DNA of 64,000 bases from NCBI RefSeq assembly GCF_037055275.1, contig NZ_CP146343.1, forward strand, positions 5,239,001 through 5,303,000. Reading direction: 5' to 3'. The stretch comes from Pseudomonas sp. ML2-2023-3 (GTDB lineage: Bacteria; Pseudomonadota; Gammaproteobacteria; Pseudomonadales; Pseudomonadaceae). Below the pieces are notes generated by a model, which was not told where the DNA came from, ran no database searches, and saw only the letters and a list, made by a program, of their open reading frames with translations. This document shows positions 27,128 through 35,711 of the stretch, piece after piece. How positions within the stretch are numbered: position 1 is the first letter of the stretch; each line of letters begins with the position of its first letter. Position numbers and translations under genes: made by a program.

Positions 27128-28221
27128 CAGCGAACACTCCTGATTACGGTCACAGCGCGATACGGCCCCAATTCATCACCGACCTCCTGGACCTCGATGT
27201 TGGCCTGGCGCGTAAGGTGCAGGAGCAATTGCACGTCCTGATCGTCACGGTTGCGCACCAGTACGTGGTCCGGCACACGGCGCATCACGGCGCGGGTTGC
27301 CTCGGCGATACCCGGTTTGACTCGATTGGGGTTGGTCACCGCAAACCGGGTCGAGATACGTTCGACCGCAGCGACAGCCGAGTGTTGCAACGCTGCGGCC
27401 TGCTCCGCTGTCCAGGGTTGCGCACTCGCCTGGGGGGCAAGCAGCGCACGCTCGGCTTCGATGCTGTGGATAAAACTCATGGTCACGTCGTGTTCCGCCA
27501 AATGGTCATACACCACGCAGCCATGCAGGCCCGGGTCTTGTGGCCAGATGGAACGGGAAACCAGCCCCGACACCGTGGCGCCCAGAATGCCCGACGGAAT
27601 CAGCCAGTCTTCAGCCGATGCCGCCAGCCAGGCGCGACCACAGGGATCGGCCAGGACCACCAGTCGCGGATCTGGCGGAAAACGCGAATCCCCGGCCAGG
27701 CTGTCGCGGATCTGGCCGCTGATCGCGCCCTTGCCGGTCCAGCCATCGACAAACACGATGTTCTCGGCACCGTGGGTCTTGATGATAGCTTCGAGTGCGA
27801 CGTTGTCGATTCCACGGTCACGAATAATGCTGACCCCGTAATGCGCCGCCTCACGGCCCAGATCGAGCAGCGCCCGGCGCAGCAACACACCCAGCGGCAA
27901 ACCGGCCCGCACAAACGACACCAGCGCAATCGTCGGGCCGCTGTAGCGTTCATTCAACGCCAGCGCCAGCGCCTGCACATCAGCCGCCATGCGGGCGCCG
28001 TTCTGTGCCAGGGCCAGCTGATAGAGGCTTTTATGGGTGTCTGACGGCGCATGTTCCTGGCTGATCATTTCGGAGTAATGACGCTGCCGGGTCTGGATCA
28101 GCCGCTCTTTTTCCTGCACGTCGGTAACTTCGATCTGCAAGGTACGCAGTAAAAAGTGCACGTCATCAGCGTCATAGCTGCCACTGCCGACAGTCTCCAG
28201 ACCTGCAAAAGCATTACTCAT
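27127..28221 (-). CDS. Phosphoribosyltransferase-like protein (PRTase_1/StiP family), ter-associated
   Basis: A 364-residue protein. Its family is labelled either PRTase_1 or cysteine protease StiP in annotations; the sequence favours a phosphoribosyltransferase fold, with SFVRAGLPLGVLLRRAL and IVFVDGWTGKGAISGQI placed like the PRPP-binding segment. The usual pair of acidic residues in that motif is replaced (VDGWTGKG), so catalysis may differ from classical enzymes. The ATG at 28221 begins MSNAFAGLE and overlaps the HAD gene end by eight bases; a longer frame to 28443 would run across that gene. It is the second phosphoribosyltransferase-type protein of the module. Function is unproven. Confidence 0.83.
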   Translation of the reverse strand: MSNAFAGLETVGSGSYDADDVHFLLRTLQIEVTDVQEKERLIQTRQRHYSEMISQEHAPSDTHKSLYQLALAQNGARMAADVQALALALNERYSGPTIALVSFVRAGLPLGVLLRRALLDLGREAAHYGVSIIRDRGIDNVALEAIIKTHGAENIVFVDGWTGKGAISGQIRDSLAGDSRFPPDPRLVVLADPCGRAWLAASAEDWLIPSGILGATVSGLVSRSIWPQDPGLHGCVVYDHLAEHDVTMSFIHSIEAERALLAPQASAQPWTAEQAAALQHSAVAAVERISTRFAVTNPNRVKPGIAEATRAVMRRVPDHVLVRNRDDQDVQLLLHLTRQANIEVQEVGDELGPYRAVTVIRSVR

Positions 28222-28972
28222 GGTCAACGCTCGCCAGCACATGACTGGCCAGCTGGCCACGCTTGGGCGTGCCCCACCAGTCGCATTCGGCCATAAAGCC
28301 CAGGTCCGACACACTGTCGCCAAAGCCCAACAACGGGCGCTTGCCGTTGATCGCCTGATCGCGGCGGATCCACTCGCGTACCGCTTCACGCTTTTGCAAG
28401 GCCTGGGGCAGGAACGCCAGATTATTGCCATTGCCGTGCACATACAGCCCGTCGAGCAAGCCCCGCGCCCTGACCTCGGCCAGCACGATGAGCAGCGCTT
28501 CGTCGGTTTCGTTGTTGTGCTTGGTGACGACGTAGTTGGCCAGCCCCTGCTCTTCGACTACCCAGCCACGCAACGAGAACCCCAGCTCTGCGCCAATGGC
28601 CAGGGTTTGCTCGCTCAGCTGGTGCAGACGGGTTTGCTCAAGTGCCAGCGCCTCGCACATCCGTGCATGCCAATCCAGGTCCAGCGAGCCATCCGGGTTG
28701 AGGATGACCCCGCCGTGGACACAGACCGCACCGTGGACGAAGGGCAATTGCACCCGCTGATAGGCTTCGATGCTGCGCGCGGTCACCGGGACCACGTCGC
28801 TGGTCGCCAGCAACCATTCAACAAAGCTCTTCTGGGTGGCGCTCATGAAGCCGTTGGGCTGGCCGTCCACGTCCAGCGTGGCCGCAAAACGGGGCTCATC
28901 GCCCATTTTGCGGGCGGTTTGAAACAGGGTGTCGTCCAGATCAACGAACACCAGAGGGCGATTACTGCTCAT
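28214..28972 (-). CDS. HAD-family hydrolase (Cof-like), ter-associated
   Basis: A 252-residue haloacid dehalogenase hydrolase. Motif I is VFVDLDDTLF at the N-terminus, motif II is VPVTAR near residue 62 and motif IV is LLGFGDSVSDLGFM near residue 228. A large cap domain lies between them, as in Cof or sugar-phosphate phosphatases, which distinguishes it from the other HAD gene of the cluster. The ATG lies 11 bases inside the end of the upstream phosphoribosyltransferase gene, and its stop overlaps the next gene. Likely removes phosphate from a small molecule; the substrate is unknown. Confidence 0.87.
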   Translation of the reverse strand: MSSNRPLVFVDLDDTLFQTARKMGDEPRFAATLDVDGQPNGFMSATQKSFVEWLLATSDVVPVTARSIEAYQRVQLPFVHGAVCVHGGVILNPDGSLDLDWHARMCEALALEQTRLHQLSEQTLAIGAELGFSLRGWVVEEQGLANYVVTKHNNETDEALLIVLAEVRARGLLDGLYVHGNGNNLAFLPQALQKREAVREWIRRDQAINGKRPLLGFGDSVSDLGFMAECDWWGTPKRGQLASHVLASVDHE

Positions 28973-30104
28973 CAACGATTACCTGCGCATTCAATGCGCT
29001 GACCAGCGCCGGGTCGACGGCAGCTGCCGGGGTTTCGCTGCAAATCAGCACCCGGTCAAACTGGCCGGGGGCGACGTTATAAAGAAAGTTGGGGATGCCC
29101 AGGCCGTAGTTGTCAGAGAACGACAACGCATGGTCGATGCAATGGCCCAAGGCAATTGGCGAACGGCTGGTGGAGCTGAAGCGCACATCGGCCCCCGCCC
29201 GCTCAAGTCGCTCGGCCAGCAGGAACGGGCGCCAGACAAACTCACTGGTGCCAATCACCAGCACCCGCTCACCGGGCGCCACTTGCACATCGGGCGCCAG
29301 CGTATCGAGGTGCTCACGCACACCCATGCGGCCCCAGTCGCGGTCTGGATCGAGGGCCCAGTCGCCTTGGGCCACACTGCCCACTTCGGGCATTTCGGGC
29401 AGTTCTGCGGCAGGATCTTCGGCGAATGTGTAGCGACCGTCGAGCAAAGAGACGCTCGTGACGTGATCGCCCATTGCCTTGCGCACCGCATCCTGAGACC
29501 AGTCGGTCAGGGTCGCGGTGACAATCCGCTCGATGGAATCCAGTCCCGCTTCAGCCAGCGCCCGGGACAAGTTGATAAAGGTATTGCCGGTCGACGCTTC
29601 GTCGTCCACCAGCACCAGCGAGCGGGCACTGAGCATCATTTCGCGGGTGCGCGCATCTTGCGGCAGGTGCAGCAGGTGCGAACTGGCGTGGCTGTGCTCT
29701 TCTTCAAAGCGGGCAAACAGCTCGCTGCCCGTGGGGTGGCGACTGCTGCACAGGTACACGCTGTCATTGCGTGTCTGGCTCAACGCACGGTGTACGCCTG
29801 CCCCCAGACCGACGGCCGTTTCGGCCATGCCGATCACCAGCACAGGGCCGGGCAAGTCAGCGGGGATCTTGCTGGCCAGTGCATTGAAGCTTTCAGCCAT
29901 CAGTGAGGGACGGGCCGGGATATGGCGACCCAGCACGCGGGAAACAAACAAAAAAGCCCGTTTTGGATTGCGCCGCTCGGCGAAATCGAAAAGTGCCTGT
30001 GGATCAAAGGTCGATGCATTGACCTGTACCTCCAGACGACCGCGCTTGAGGTTTGCATGCAAAACCTTGGGATCGGTCACGGGGTTAGCGCTATTCATCA
30101 ACAT
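28962..30104 (-). CDS. Phosphoribosyltransferase with C-terminal TRSP domain, ter-associated
   Basis: A 380-residue two-domain protein. The N-terminal half is a type I phosphoribosyltransferase with a canonical PRPP-binding motif LVLVDDEASTGNTF near residue 165, including the adjacent acidic residues lost in the StiP-type neighbour. The C-terminal third (VLVIGTSEFVWRPFLLAERL, then FSSTSRSPIALG) matches the TRSP domain known from ter operons. It would transfer a phosphoribosyl group from PRPP to an unknown base or amide. The start at 30104 has AGG six bases upstream; an ATG two codons later is possible. The HAD gene overlaps its end. An 88-base gap separates it from the ATP-grasp gene. Confidence 0.87.
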   Translation of the reverse strand: MLMNSANPVTDPKVLHANLKRGRLEVQVNASTFDPQALFDFAERRNPKRAFLFVSRVLGRHIPARPSLMAESFNALASKIPADLPGPVLVIGMAETAVGLGAGVHRALSQTRNDSVYLCSSRHPTGSELFARFEEEHSHASSHLLHLPQDARTREMMLSARSLVLVDDEASTGNTFINLSRALAEAGLDSIERIVTATLTDWSQDAVRKAMGDHVTSVSLLDGRYTFAEDPAAELPEMPEVGSVAQGDWALDPDRDWGRMGVREHLDTLAPDVQVAPGERVLVIGTSEFVWRPFLLAERLERAGADVRFSSTSRSPIALGHCIDHALSFSDNYGLGIPNFLYNVAPGQFDRVLICSETPAAAVDPALVSALNAQVIVDEQ

Positions 30105-30192
30105 TTACTACCTGGAAATACTTAAAAAGTGGGGGACGATCAGCGAGTCGATCACTTAAAACAAGCGAAAAATGGTTACCGCACAAGTCAAC

Positions 30193-31206
30193 TCAACCCA
30201 GCAGCGAATTCCCGCGAACCGGAACCACGACGGTGATCGCCTTGACCTGAACATCTTCGCGCCAGACGCTGCCCGGAACGGGCATGCCAAGACGGCGAGC
30301 GGCAAAAATCCCGGGCAGATTCACACCCGCTTCACGGGTATAGCCAATGCCACCGGAGTAACGCAGATTGATCTCCAGCAAGTGCGGCTGGCCTGCGGCA
30401 TCATCGCGGGTTTGCACATTGACGATGCCGTCGCACTTGAAGTGCCGCGCCGCCTTGATCGCCAGCCCGACCGCTGCACCCTCGCGCTCGAACGTCTGCA
30501 TCAGGCCCTGTTTGCGTCGTGCGACATGGGCCACGACCTCGCCAGCTTCGCACACCATGTCCACCGAACACTCGCTGCCGGGCATGTAGGGCATGACCAG
30601 CAACGGCTTGGGGGCAGCTGATTGGCCGTAGGCCTGGGCAAATACCTGGGCGTTGACTTCATGGGCATCGGCGTTGGCAAAGCTGCGAAACGGATCCACG
30701 TCATCGGCCAGGCGCCAAAAGCCCTGACCGTAAATGCCGCGAGTCGGTTTTACACACACCTGACCGTCACGGGCGAGTTGGGCATAGGCCTCTTGCAACT
30801 CGGCGCGGGTGCTCACGGTAATCGCCGGGATACACGCCAACCCTGCTGCCAGGGCCTCGCGAGTGAACGCAGACTTGTCGTCCACCCGTTCAAAGGTGTC
30901 CAGATCCAGAGCCCCGGTCACCAATTGCAGTCCGGCAGACTCGAACGCGGCCCGGTGAGCCTCATAAACCTGCCCGATACGCCCGGCCAGCACGACCTTG
31001 ATCTGATGGGCCCGTGCCTGTTCGATCACCCAGTCGATGCGCTCTTGATTGTCCTGCGGCTCGCTCCAGGCGACATCCGCCAACCCGGTAATTTCAGGGC
31101 GATTTTGTCGGTGCGAGGCATAAATCCGCACGTCATCGGGCAGCGCCGCCCGGGCACCTGCAATCACGTCGCGCTGGCTGGACTGCCCTTCAAGAAACCA
31201 GATCAT
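30193..31206 (-). CDS. ATP-grasp ligase, ter-associated
   Basis: A 337-residue ATP-grasp enzyme. It has the ATP-binding lysine segment CVKPTRGIYGQGFW near residue 150, a substrate region around PYMPGSECSVDMVC, and the Mg-binding LLEINLRYSGGIGY near residue 280. Such enzymes join a carboxylate to an amine or thiol using ATP. The ATG at 31206 (MIWFLEGQSS) has AAGGG six bases upstream; frames reaching 31314 are not supported. It is the first gene of the minus-strand ter unit, so the operon promoter should lie in the 177 bases shared with the divergent porin gene; no clear -35/-10 pair was recognised there. Confidence 0.87.
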   Translation of the reverse strand: MIWFLEGQSSQRDVIAGARAALPDDVRIYASHRQNRPEITGLADVAWSEPQDNQERIDWVIEQARAHQIKVVLAGRIGQVYEAHRAAFESAGLQLVTGALDLDTFERVDDKSAFTREALAAGLACIPAITVSTRAELQEAYAQLARDGQVCVKPTRGIYGQGFWRLADDVDPFRSFANADAHEVNAQVFAQAYGQSAAPKPLLVMPYMPGSECSVDMVCEAGEVVAHVARRKQGLMQTFEREGAAVGLAIKAARHFKCDGIVNVQTRDDAAGQPHLLEINLRYSGGIGYTREAGVNLPGIFAARRLGMPVPGSVWREDVQVKAITVVVPVRGNSLLG

Positions 31207-31383
31207 GAACATCCCTTGGTACGGATAAACGCGGGAGTCTAGCGCAAGGGTGTAACCGACGCCCTCAGTCATTATGGGGAGCCCGTGTAACCAAATATGA
31301 AAATTATTAACCAACTAGTTCATAATGTGCGGCATCGTGTCGCGCCCTGTTCGCCGGCACTTCATTCGAAGGAGCTTCTGTAG

Positions 31384-32679
31384 ATGTTTTTCTCTTCCCG
31401 CGCCCTGCTGAACACCAGCTTGTGCAGCGGCTTGTCATTGCTGGCCCTGACGCCTGCCTGCGTACTGGCCGACACCACCGACAACCTGATGAACCGTTCG
31501 ACCCTGACCGGCGACTGGGGCGGCGAGCGCCAGAAGTTGATGGATAAAGGCGTCAAACTGACCGGTGACTACAACTCCGAAACCTTTTCCAACCTGCATG
31601 GCGGGATCAAGCACGGCACCCGTTATTCGCAGCAAGTGCGTATCGGCGCCCAGTTCGACCTGAGCAAGCTGCTCGGCACCGCCGATGCTGGCCTGGTGCA
31701 AATCACCGTCAATGATCGTCGCGGCCACAGCGCCTCTGAAGATCTGGTAGGCAACCGCCTGCCGATCCAGGAAAACGCTGGCGGCAACTACACCCGTCTG
31801 TCTGAGTTCAGCTACCAGCGCACCCTGTTTTCCGAAGACCTGACCACCAAGCTGGGCTTCATGCCGATGGGCAATGATTTTGGCGGCATGCCGTTGCTGA
31901 CCAGCTTCGTCAACGCCGGTTTTTGCGCACACCCGCTGACCCAGTCCAACGGCAGTGGCTGGACCAACTACCCGACCGGTCACTGGGGTGGCGAATTGCG
32001 CTACACCGTAAGCCCGGCACTGACCCTGCAAACCGCTGTCTTCCAGGTCAACCCCGAGTACAACAGCCGCTCCTCGGAAGCCTTCAGCATGACCACCAAA
32101 GGCACGACGGGGGCGATCATGCCGCTGGAGGCGATTTTCACCCACGACGCCTGGCTCAATGGCCAATACAAAGTGGGCTGGTACTACGACACCTCCAACA
32201 CCCGCAAAATTGGCAGCACGCAAAAAGCCAACAACCGTACCGGTGCTTACGTGCTGGTCGACCAGGCCATCTGGCGTGACGAGCAAGACCCCGAAAGCGT
32301 GTTGCGCGCCTTTGGCCAGGCGGCCCGCAGCAATGCCGCGACCTCGCCGATGAGCCACTGGTACTCGGTGGGTCTGGTCAAGCAAAAGCCATTTGCCAGC
32401 CGTCCTAAAGACAGCATCGCCTTCGCCTATGGTCGCGCCGTGTTCAACTCGCGCTCACGGGATGTACAAGAAGCGGCTGCCAGCAGCCCTGAGCAAGCCG
32501 ACATGATTGCCAGCCTGGACAGCGGCGAGCAGTTGCTTGAACTGAACTATGGCGCACAAGTCACGCCGTGGCTGCTGTTGCGTCCCGACCTGCAGTACAT
32601 CATCGAACCCGGTGCGTTCTATGGCGCCAGCCGCAGCAATGCCCTGGTCGCGGGATTGCAGGTCAAAGCGACGTTCTGA
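31384..32679 (+). CDS. OprB-type carbohydrate-selective porin
   Basis: An outer-membrane beta-barrel of 431 residues. A signal peptide (cleavage near PACVLA-DT) is followed by the family opening LTGDWGGERQKLMDKGV, then alternating amphipathic strands, LGFMPMGNDFGG, FWYNYP-like WTNYPTGHWGGELRY, and a terminal strand ending in the phenylalanine QVKATF required for barrel assembly. OprB proteins let glucose and other sugars cross the outer membrane. The ATG has AAGGAG eight bases upstream. No sugar uptake genes are adjacent, so the substrate is unknown. It is divergent from the ter unit and shares its upstream region. Confidence 0.9.
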   Translation: MFFSSRALLNTSLCSGLSLLALTPACVLADTTDNLMNRSTLTGDWGGERQKLMDKGVKLTGDYNSETFSNLHGGIKHGTRYSQQVRIGAQFDLSKLLGTADAGLVQITVNDRRGHSASEDLVGNRLPIQENAGGNYTRLSEFSYQRTLFSEDLTTKLGFMPMGNDFGGMPLLTSFVNAGFCAHPLTQSNGSGWTNYPTGHWGGELRYTVSPALTLQTAVFQVNPEYNSRSSEAFSMTTKGTTGAIMPLEAIFTHDAWLNGQYKVGWYYDTSNTRKIGSTQKANNRTGAYVLVDQAIWRDEQDPESVLRAFGQAARSNAATSPMSHWYSVGLVKQKPFASRPKDSIAFAYGRAVFNSRSRDVQEAAASSPEQADMIASLDSGEQLLELNYGAQVTPWLLLRPDLQYIIEPGAFYGASRSNALVAGLQVKATF

Positions 32680-32693
32680 CGGCTTGGGTTTAT

Positions 32694-32780
32694 TGTGGGA
32701 GCGGGCTTGCTCGCGATGCTATCACGGCGGTTTTGCAGTCAGACCGCGGCGATACCATCGCGAGCAAGCCCGCTCCCACA
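32694..32780. repeat. REP pair, family 1
   Basis: Perfect inverted arms GTGGGAGCGGGCTTGCTCGC and its complement around a ~38-base middle, between the porin and the glycosyltransferase gene. Confidence 0.93.
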
Positions 32781-32877
32781 GGGATGTGTGGTTGGCCTGC
32801 CAGCTTTCACAATTTGTTAAGAACTCCCCTCCTATACTCCAGCGCAGTATTCCATTCGATGACTGCCTGGTAGCCCA

Positions 32878-34338
32878 ATGCGCCTGACTCGCCCCGCTCT
32901 ACTGTTATTACTGCTCGGTTGCGTGCTGTTCTTCTTTGCACTGGGCAATCACCAATTGCAGGGGTCGACCGAGTCCAGGGTGGCGGGTATCGCCATGCAG
33001 ATGCACTTGAGCGACGACTGGGTGACACCCCACCTGCTCAACGAACCCTTCCTGGAAAAACCACCGCTCAGCCTGTGGCTGGACGCTGGCGCCATCCGCG
33101 TGTTCGGCGCCCAGCTATTCGCCGTGCGACTGGCATCGGCCTTTGCCGGATTGTTTTGTGTGATGTTGCTGTACGTCATGCTGCGCAAACTCGCACGCCC
33201 CACGGCACTGGCCTGGACAGCAGCAGCGATGCTGGCAACGATGGGCATTTTCTGGGGTAACACCCGTCAAGTAGGCGAAGATGCGCTGCTCACTCTGGGT
33301 GTGACCATGGCCTTGCTGGCGTTTTTCTATGCCAGCCGCCAGCTGCGTTTTGCCTGGGGCCCCTGGCTGTTGTTTGCCGCCGGGATTGCCATTGCCACCC
33401 TGAGTAAAGGCGTGTTGGGCCTGGCGCTGCCGGGGATCGTGATTTTTACCTATCTGGTGTGTGAAAGCCTGATAGAGAAACGCTTCGTCCTGCGCAATTG
33501 GCTACGCCCGGGGTTGCTGACTCTGCTCGGGCTAATCCCGCTGTTCATCTGGCTGTGCGTGCTCTACCAGCGCGGCGGAATGCAGGCGGTCAGCGAACTG
33601 TTGTGGACCAACAGCGTGGGTCGCTTCAGTGGGTCGTTTGTCGAGGCCGGGCATTACGAACCGTTTTACTACTACCTGCGAAAACTGCCCGAAGCCTTTT
33701 TACCGTGGAACCTGCTGACTTATCTGGGCCTGTGGCACTTTCGCAAACAACTGCGAAGCAATCCGTTCCTGCTGTTTTTCTGCGTGTGGCTGGTGGCGCA
33801 ATTTGCGCTGCTCAACTTCGCCTCCAGCAAGCGTGCGGTGTACATGATGTCGATGGCACCCGCAGCCGCCGTGATTGCCGCGCAATACGCCCAGGTGATT
33901 GTGGACTGGCTGCGCAAAAAAAGTCCGGTGTCGGCCACGGCCAGGTTCCTCAGCGACTACCACCGGCCACTGGCTGCCGCACTGCTGGCGGGCCTGGTAG
34001 CCGCCTACCTGCTGGCAGCGCACCGGGCACCCCTTGCCGATAAGGAAGAGTCATTCCAGCCTCTGGCGGCCTACGTCATGGATCTGCAAGCCCGCGGTAA
34101 ACAGGTGGCGCTCCTCAGGCCCGACGAGCGCCTGGGTGCCGTGGTGTTTTACAGCCAGCAATTGCAACACACGCTCAACTCAACAGCAGAACTGCAGGCG
34201 TTTCTCAGTGCATCGCCCGAGCATATCGCCCTGGTGGAAAAGCCCGAGGTACCGGGGATGAACCTGAGCATCCTGGACGAGGTCAGTGTAGGGCGGCACC
34301 ACTTCTACTTTGTCAGCCAAGCCGCTCCCGCCCCATAA
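32878..34338 (+). CDS. Membrane glycosyltransferase, ArnT/GT-C (PMT_2) type
   Basis: A 486-residue polytopic membrane enzyme with about a dozen hydrophobic segments. The N-terminal periplasmic loop carries the acidic ESRVAGIA motif that replaces the usual DE-x-RYA of the family and the conserved LNEPFLEKPPLSLW. ArnT-like enzymes transfer a sugar from an undecaprenyl lipid to lipid A or another periplasmic acceptor. At 486 residues it is somewhat shorter than ArnT (about 550), so it could modify a different target. A phosphatase resembling Ais, an LPS-linked enzyme, lies 650 bases downstream, which supports a role in envelope modification. The ATG at 32878 lacks a strong ribosome site. Confidence 0.83.
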   Translation: MRLTRPALLLLLLGCVLFFFALGNHQLQGSTESRVAGIAMQMHLSDDWVTPHLLNEPFLEKPPLSLWLDAGAIRVFGAQLFAVRLASAFAGLFCVMLLYVMLRKLARPTALAWTAAAMLATMGIFWGNTRQVGEDALLTLGVTMALLAFFYASRQLRFAWGPWLLFAAGIAIATLSKGVLGLALPGIVIFTYLVCESLIEKRFVLRNWLRPGLLTLLGLIPLFIWLCVLYQRGGMQAVSELLWTNSVGRFSGSFVEAGHYEPFYYYLRKLPEAFLPWNLLTYLGLWHFRKQLRSNPFLLFFCVWLVAQFALLNFASSKRAVYMMSMAPAAAVIAAQYAQVIVDWLRKKSPVSATARFLSDYHRPLAAALLAGLVAAYLLAAHRAPLADKEESFQPLAAYVMDLQARGKQVALLRPDERLGAVVFYSQQLQHTLNSTAELQAFLSASPEHIALVEKPEVPGMNLSILDEVSVGRHHFYFVSQAAPAP

Positions 34339-34430
34339 ACTTGATCCCGGGCAACAGAACGGCATATGACGTGGCCGATCACGGTGTATTGGCTACGCTC
34401 CTTGGGCGATTCCCAGTCAAGGAGCCTGTC

Positions 34431-34937
34431 ATGACCATTGGTATTTCCAGCAAAACCCTGAGCGACTACGACGCTCACCTGGCCTTCAACACGGCCACCG
34501 CATTTTTACGCACATCTGATCTGGCCAATTACCTGATTGATCAGCTTGAGCAGCAACATGTGAAGGTCAGCATTGAAGTCAGTACCGACCCGGCACTGGC
34601 CAATCAGGATGTGTCTAACAACGGCTCGATTGTCTGGAACCTGCACAGCAGCGAGTCCCCCAGCCCCAACCTGCCCGACGTGGCAGCCCTGCTGGGTCGC
34701 ATCCCCGCGCAGCAAAAGCCCTACATCACAAGCCAGTGGTGGCTGATGCATCTGCTCGCCCTCGCCTGCCAGCAATTGAACAGTCAGCTCAACTTCAGGG
34801 ATGCGGATGCGACCTGGCCGTGGCTCGATGAAAAAGTGCTCAGCGCCAGCGATATTGAACAGGTGGTGGCACGGGAACTCAGCGACCTGCCTTTACCCGA
34901 CGAGCAAAACTGGAACCGCCTGCTGAACCGCGCATGA
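34431..34937 (+). CDS. Hypothetical protein, 168 residues
   Basis: No family was recognised. The ATG at 34431 has AAGGAG at normal spacing, which favours it over the open codons upstream. The protein begins MTIGISSKTLSDYDAH, has no signal peptide or membrane segment, is moderately acidic and appears alpha-helical, with several Trp (WNLH, SQWWLMHLL, TWPWL). It follows the glycosyltransferase gene by 92 bases on the same strand and ends at a terminator. Cytoplasmic location is inferred from the lack of export signals. Confidence 0.78.
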   Translation: MTIGISSKTLSDYDAHLAFNTATAFLRTSDLANYLIDQLEQQHVKVSIEVSTDPALANQDVSNNGSIVWNLHSSESPSPNLPDVAALLGRIPAQQKPYITSQWWLMHLLALACQQLNSQLNFRDADATWPWLDEKVLSASDIEQVVARELSDLPLPDEQNWNRLLNRA

Positions 34938-34943
34938 CATGAA

Positions 34944-34968
34944 AAAGCCCGGCACATGTCCGGGCTTT
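34944..34968. terminator. Bidirectional terminator between convergent genes
   Basis: AAAGCCCGG and CCGGGCTTT form a stem around CACATGT. On the minus strand it is followed by a T run, so it ends both the hypothetical gene and the phosphatase gene. Confidence 0.85.
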
Positions 34969-34988
34969 GCGTGTTGCTTGAAGGGGGG

Positions 34989-35711
34989 TCAGAATTGCGA
35001 GGCTTCGAACCCGTGGCGGCTGCTAGCGGTCATTACCGGTACTATGCTCGCCCAGTCCTTGGGCTCGATATAGCCCAGCATCTGCGGCTCACCGTGGGCG
35101 TCACTGGCCCGGATGAACAAGGTGGAGCCGTAGCCAAACGTGGTGTTCGTTGACAGGTGCATGTCCAAAAGCAGTTGGTCCATGCATTCGCTGTGGCTCA
35201 CCAGAATCAGGTTCTGGCCCGCTACTTTGTGCTTGAGGGCATCACGCAACATGGTGCCCCGGCAGTTGAACAGCCAGTCCTGTGCCTCAACCGGGTGCAC
35301 AAACATGGCGCTGGCAGTTTGCCGCGCACGGGTCAACAGGCTGCTGTAAATGTCAGCGTTCTTGAGCCCCAACTGATTGAAGTCTGCGCCAAGCGCCTGA
35401 ACCGCAGCTTCACCGCGCACCGTCACACCGTCTGCCGGGCCCAGGCACTGCGCCGAGGAACGGTCGCAACGCTCGCCATGACGGACCACCGCAATCACAT
35501 CACCCTTGGCCCAGCTATCGGTCAGTAACACCACATGATCGGCATGGCTAGGCTGTGCCAGATCAGGCGGGGCCGCAGGTGCCAGCAGCGTCAGCGTCAA
35601 CGCAATAGCCATCACGCTCGCGACGATCACCACCAGCGCATTTTTATAACGGACCAGGCCACGGCGTAGCAGCGTACGGTTAATCCCGGTCAGATCAAGG
35701 CTCAACGTCAC
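34989..35711 (-). CDS. Membrane-anchored histidine phosphatase, Ais-like
   Basis: A 240-residue phosphatase of the histidine acid phosphatase/phosphoglycerate mutase superfamily. The catalytic RHG lies in VVRHGERCDRS, the second arginine in LLTRARQTA and the second histidine in LVSHSECMDQ. An N-terminal hydrophobic helix (ALVVIVASVMAIALTLTLL) anchors it, with the catalytic domain probably in the periplasm. The pattern resembles Ais/PmrG, which removes phosphate from LPS core heptose, and the ArnT-like gene nearby fits that idea. The GTG at 35711 with GAGGG upstream is preferred; the frame remains open to a TTG at 35777. The substrate is not established. Confidence 0.8.
   Translation of the reverse strand: MTLSLDLTGINRTLLRRGLVRYKNALVVIVASVMAIALTLTLLAPAAPPDLAQPSHADHVVLLTDSWAKGDVIAVVRHGERCDRSSAQCLGPADGVTVRGEAAVQALGADFNQLGLKNADIYSSLLTRARQTASAMFVHPVEAQDWLFNCRGTMLRDALKHKVAGQNLILVSHSECMDQLLLDMHLSTNTTFGYGSTLFIRASDAHGEPQMLGYIEPKDWASIVPVMTASSRHGFEASQF

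Noticed and set aside
28222..28443. Longer start for the StiP-type gene
   Set aside because: The extension would overlap the HAD gene by more than 200 bases and reads as a Cys/Trp/Arg-rich shadow.
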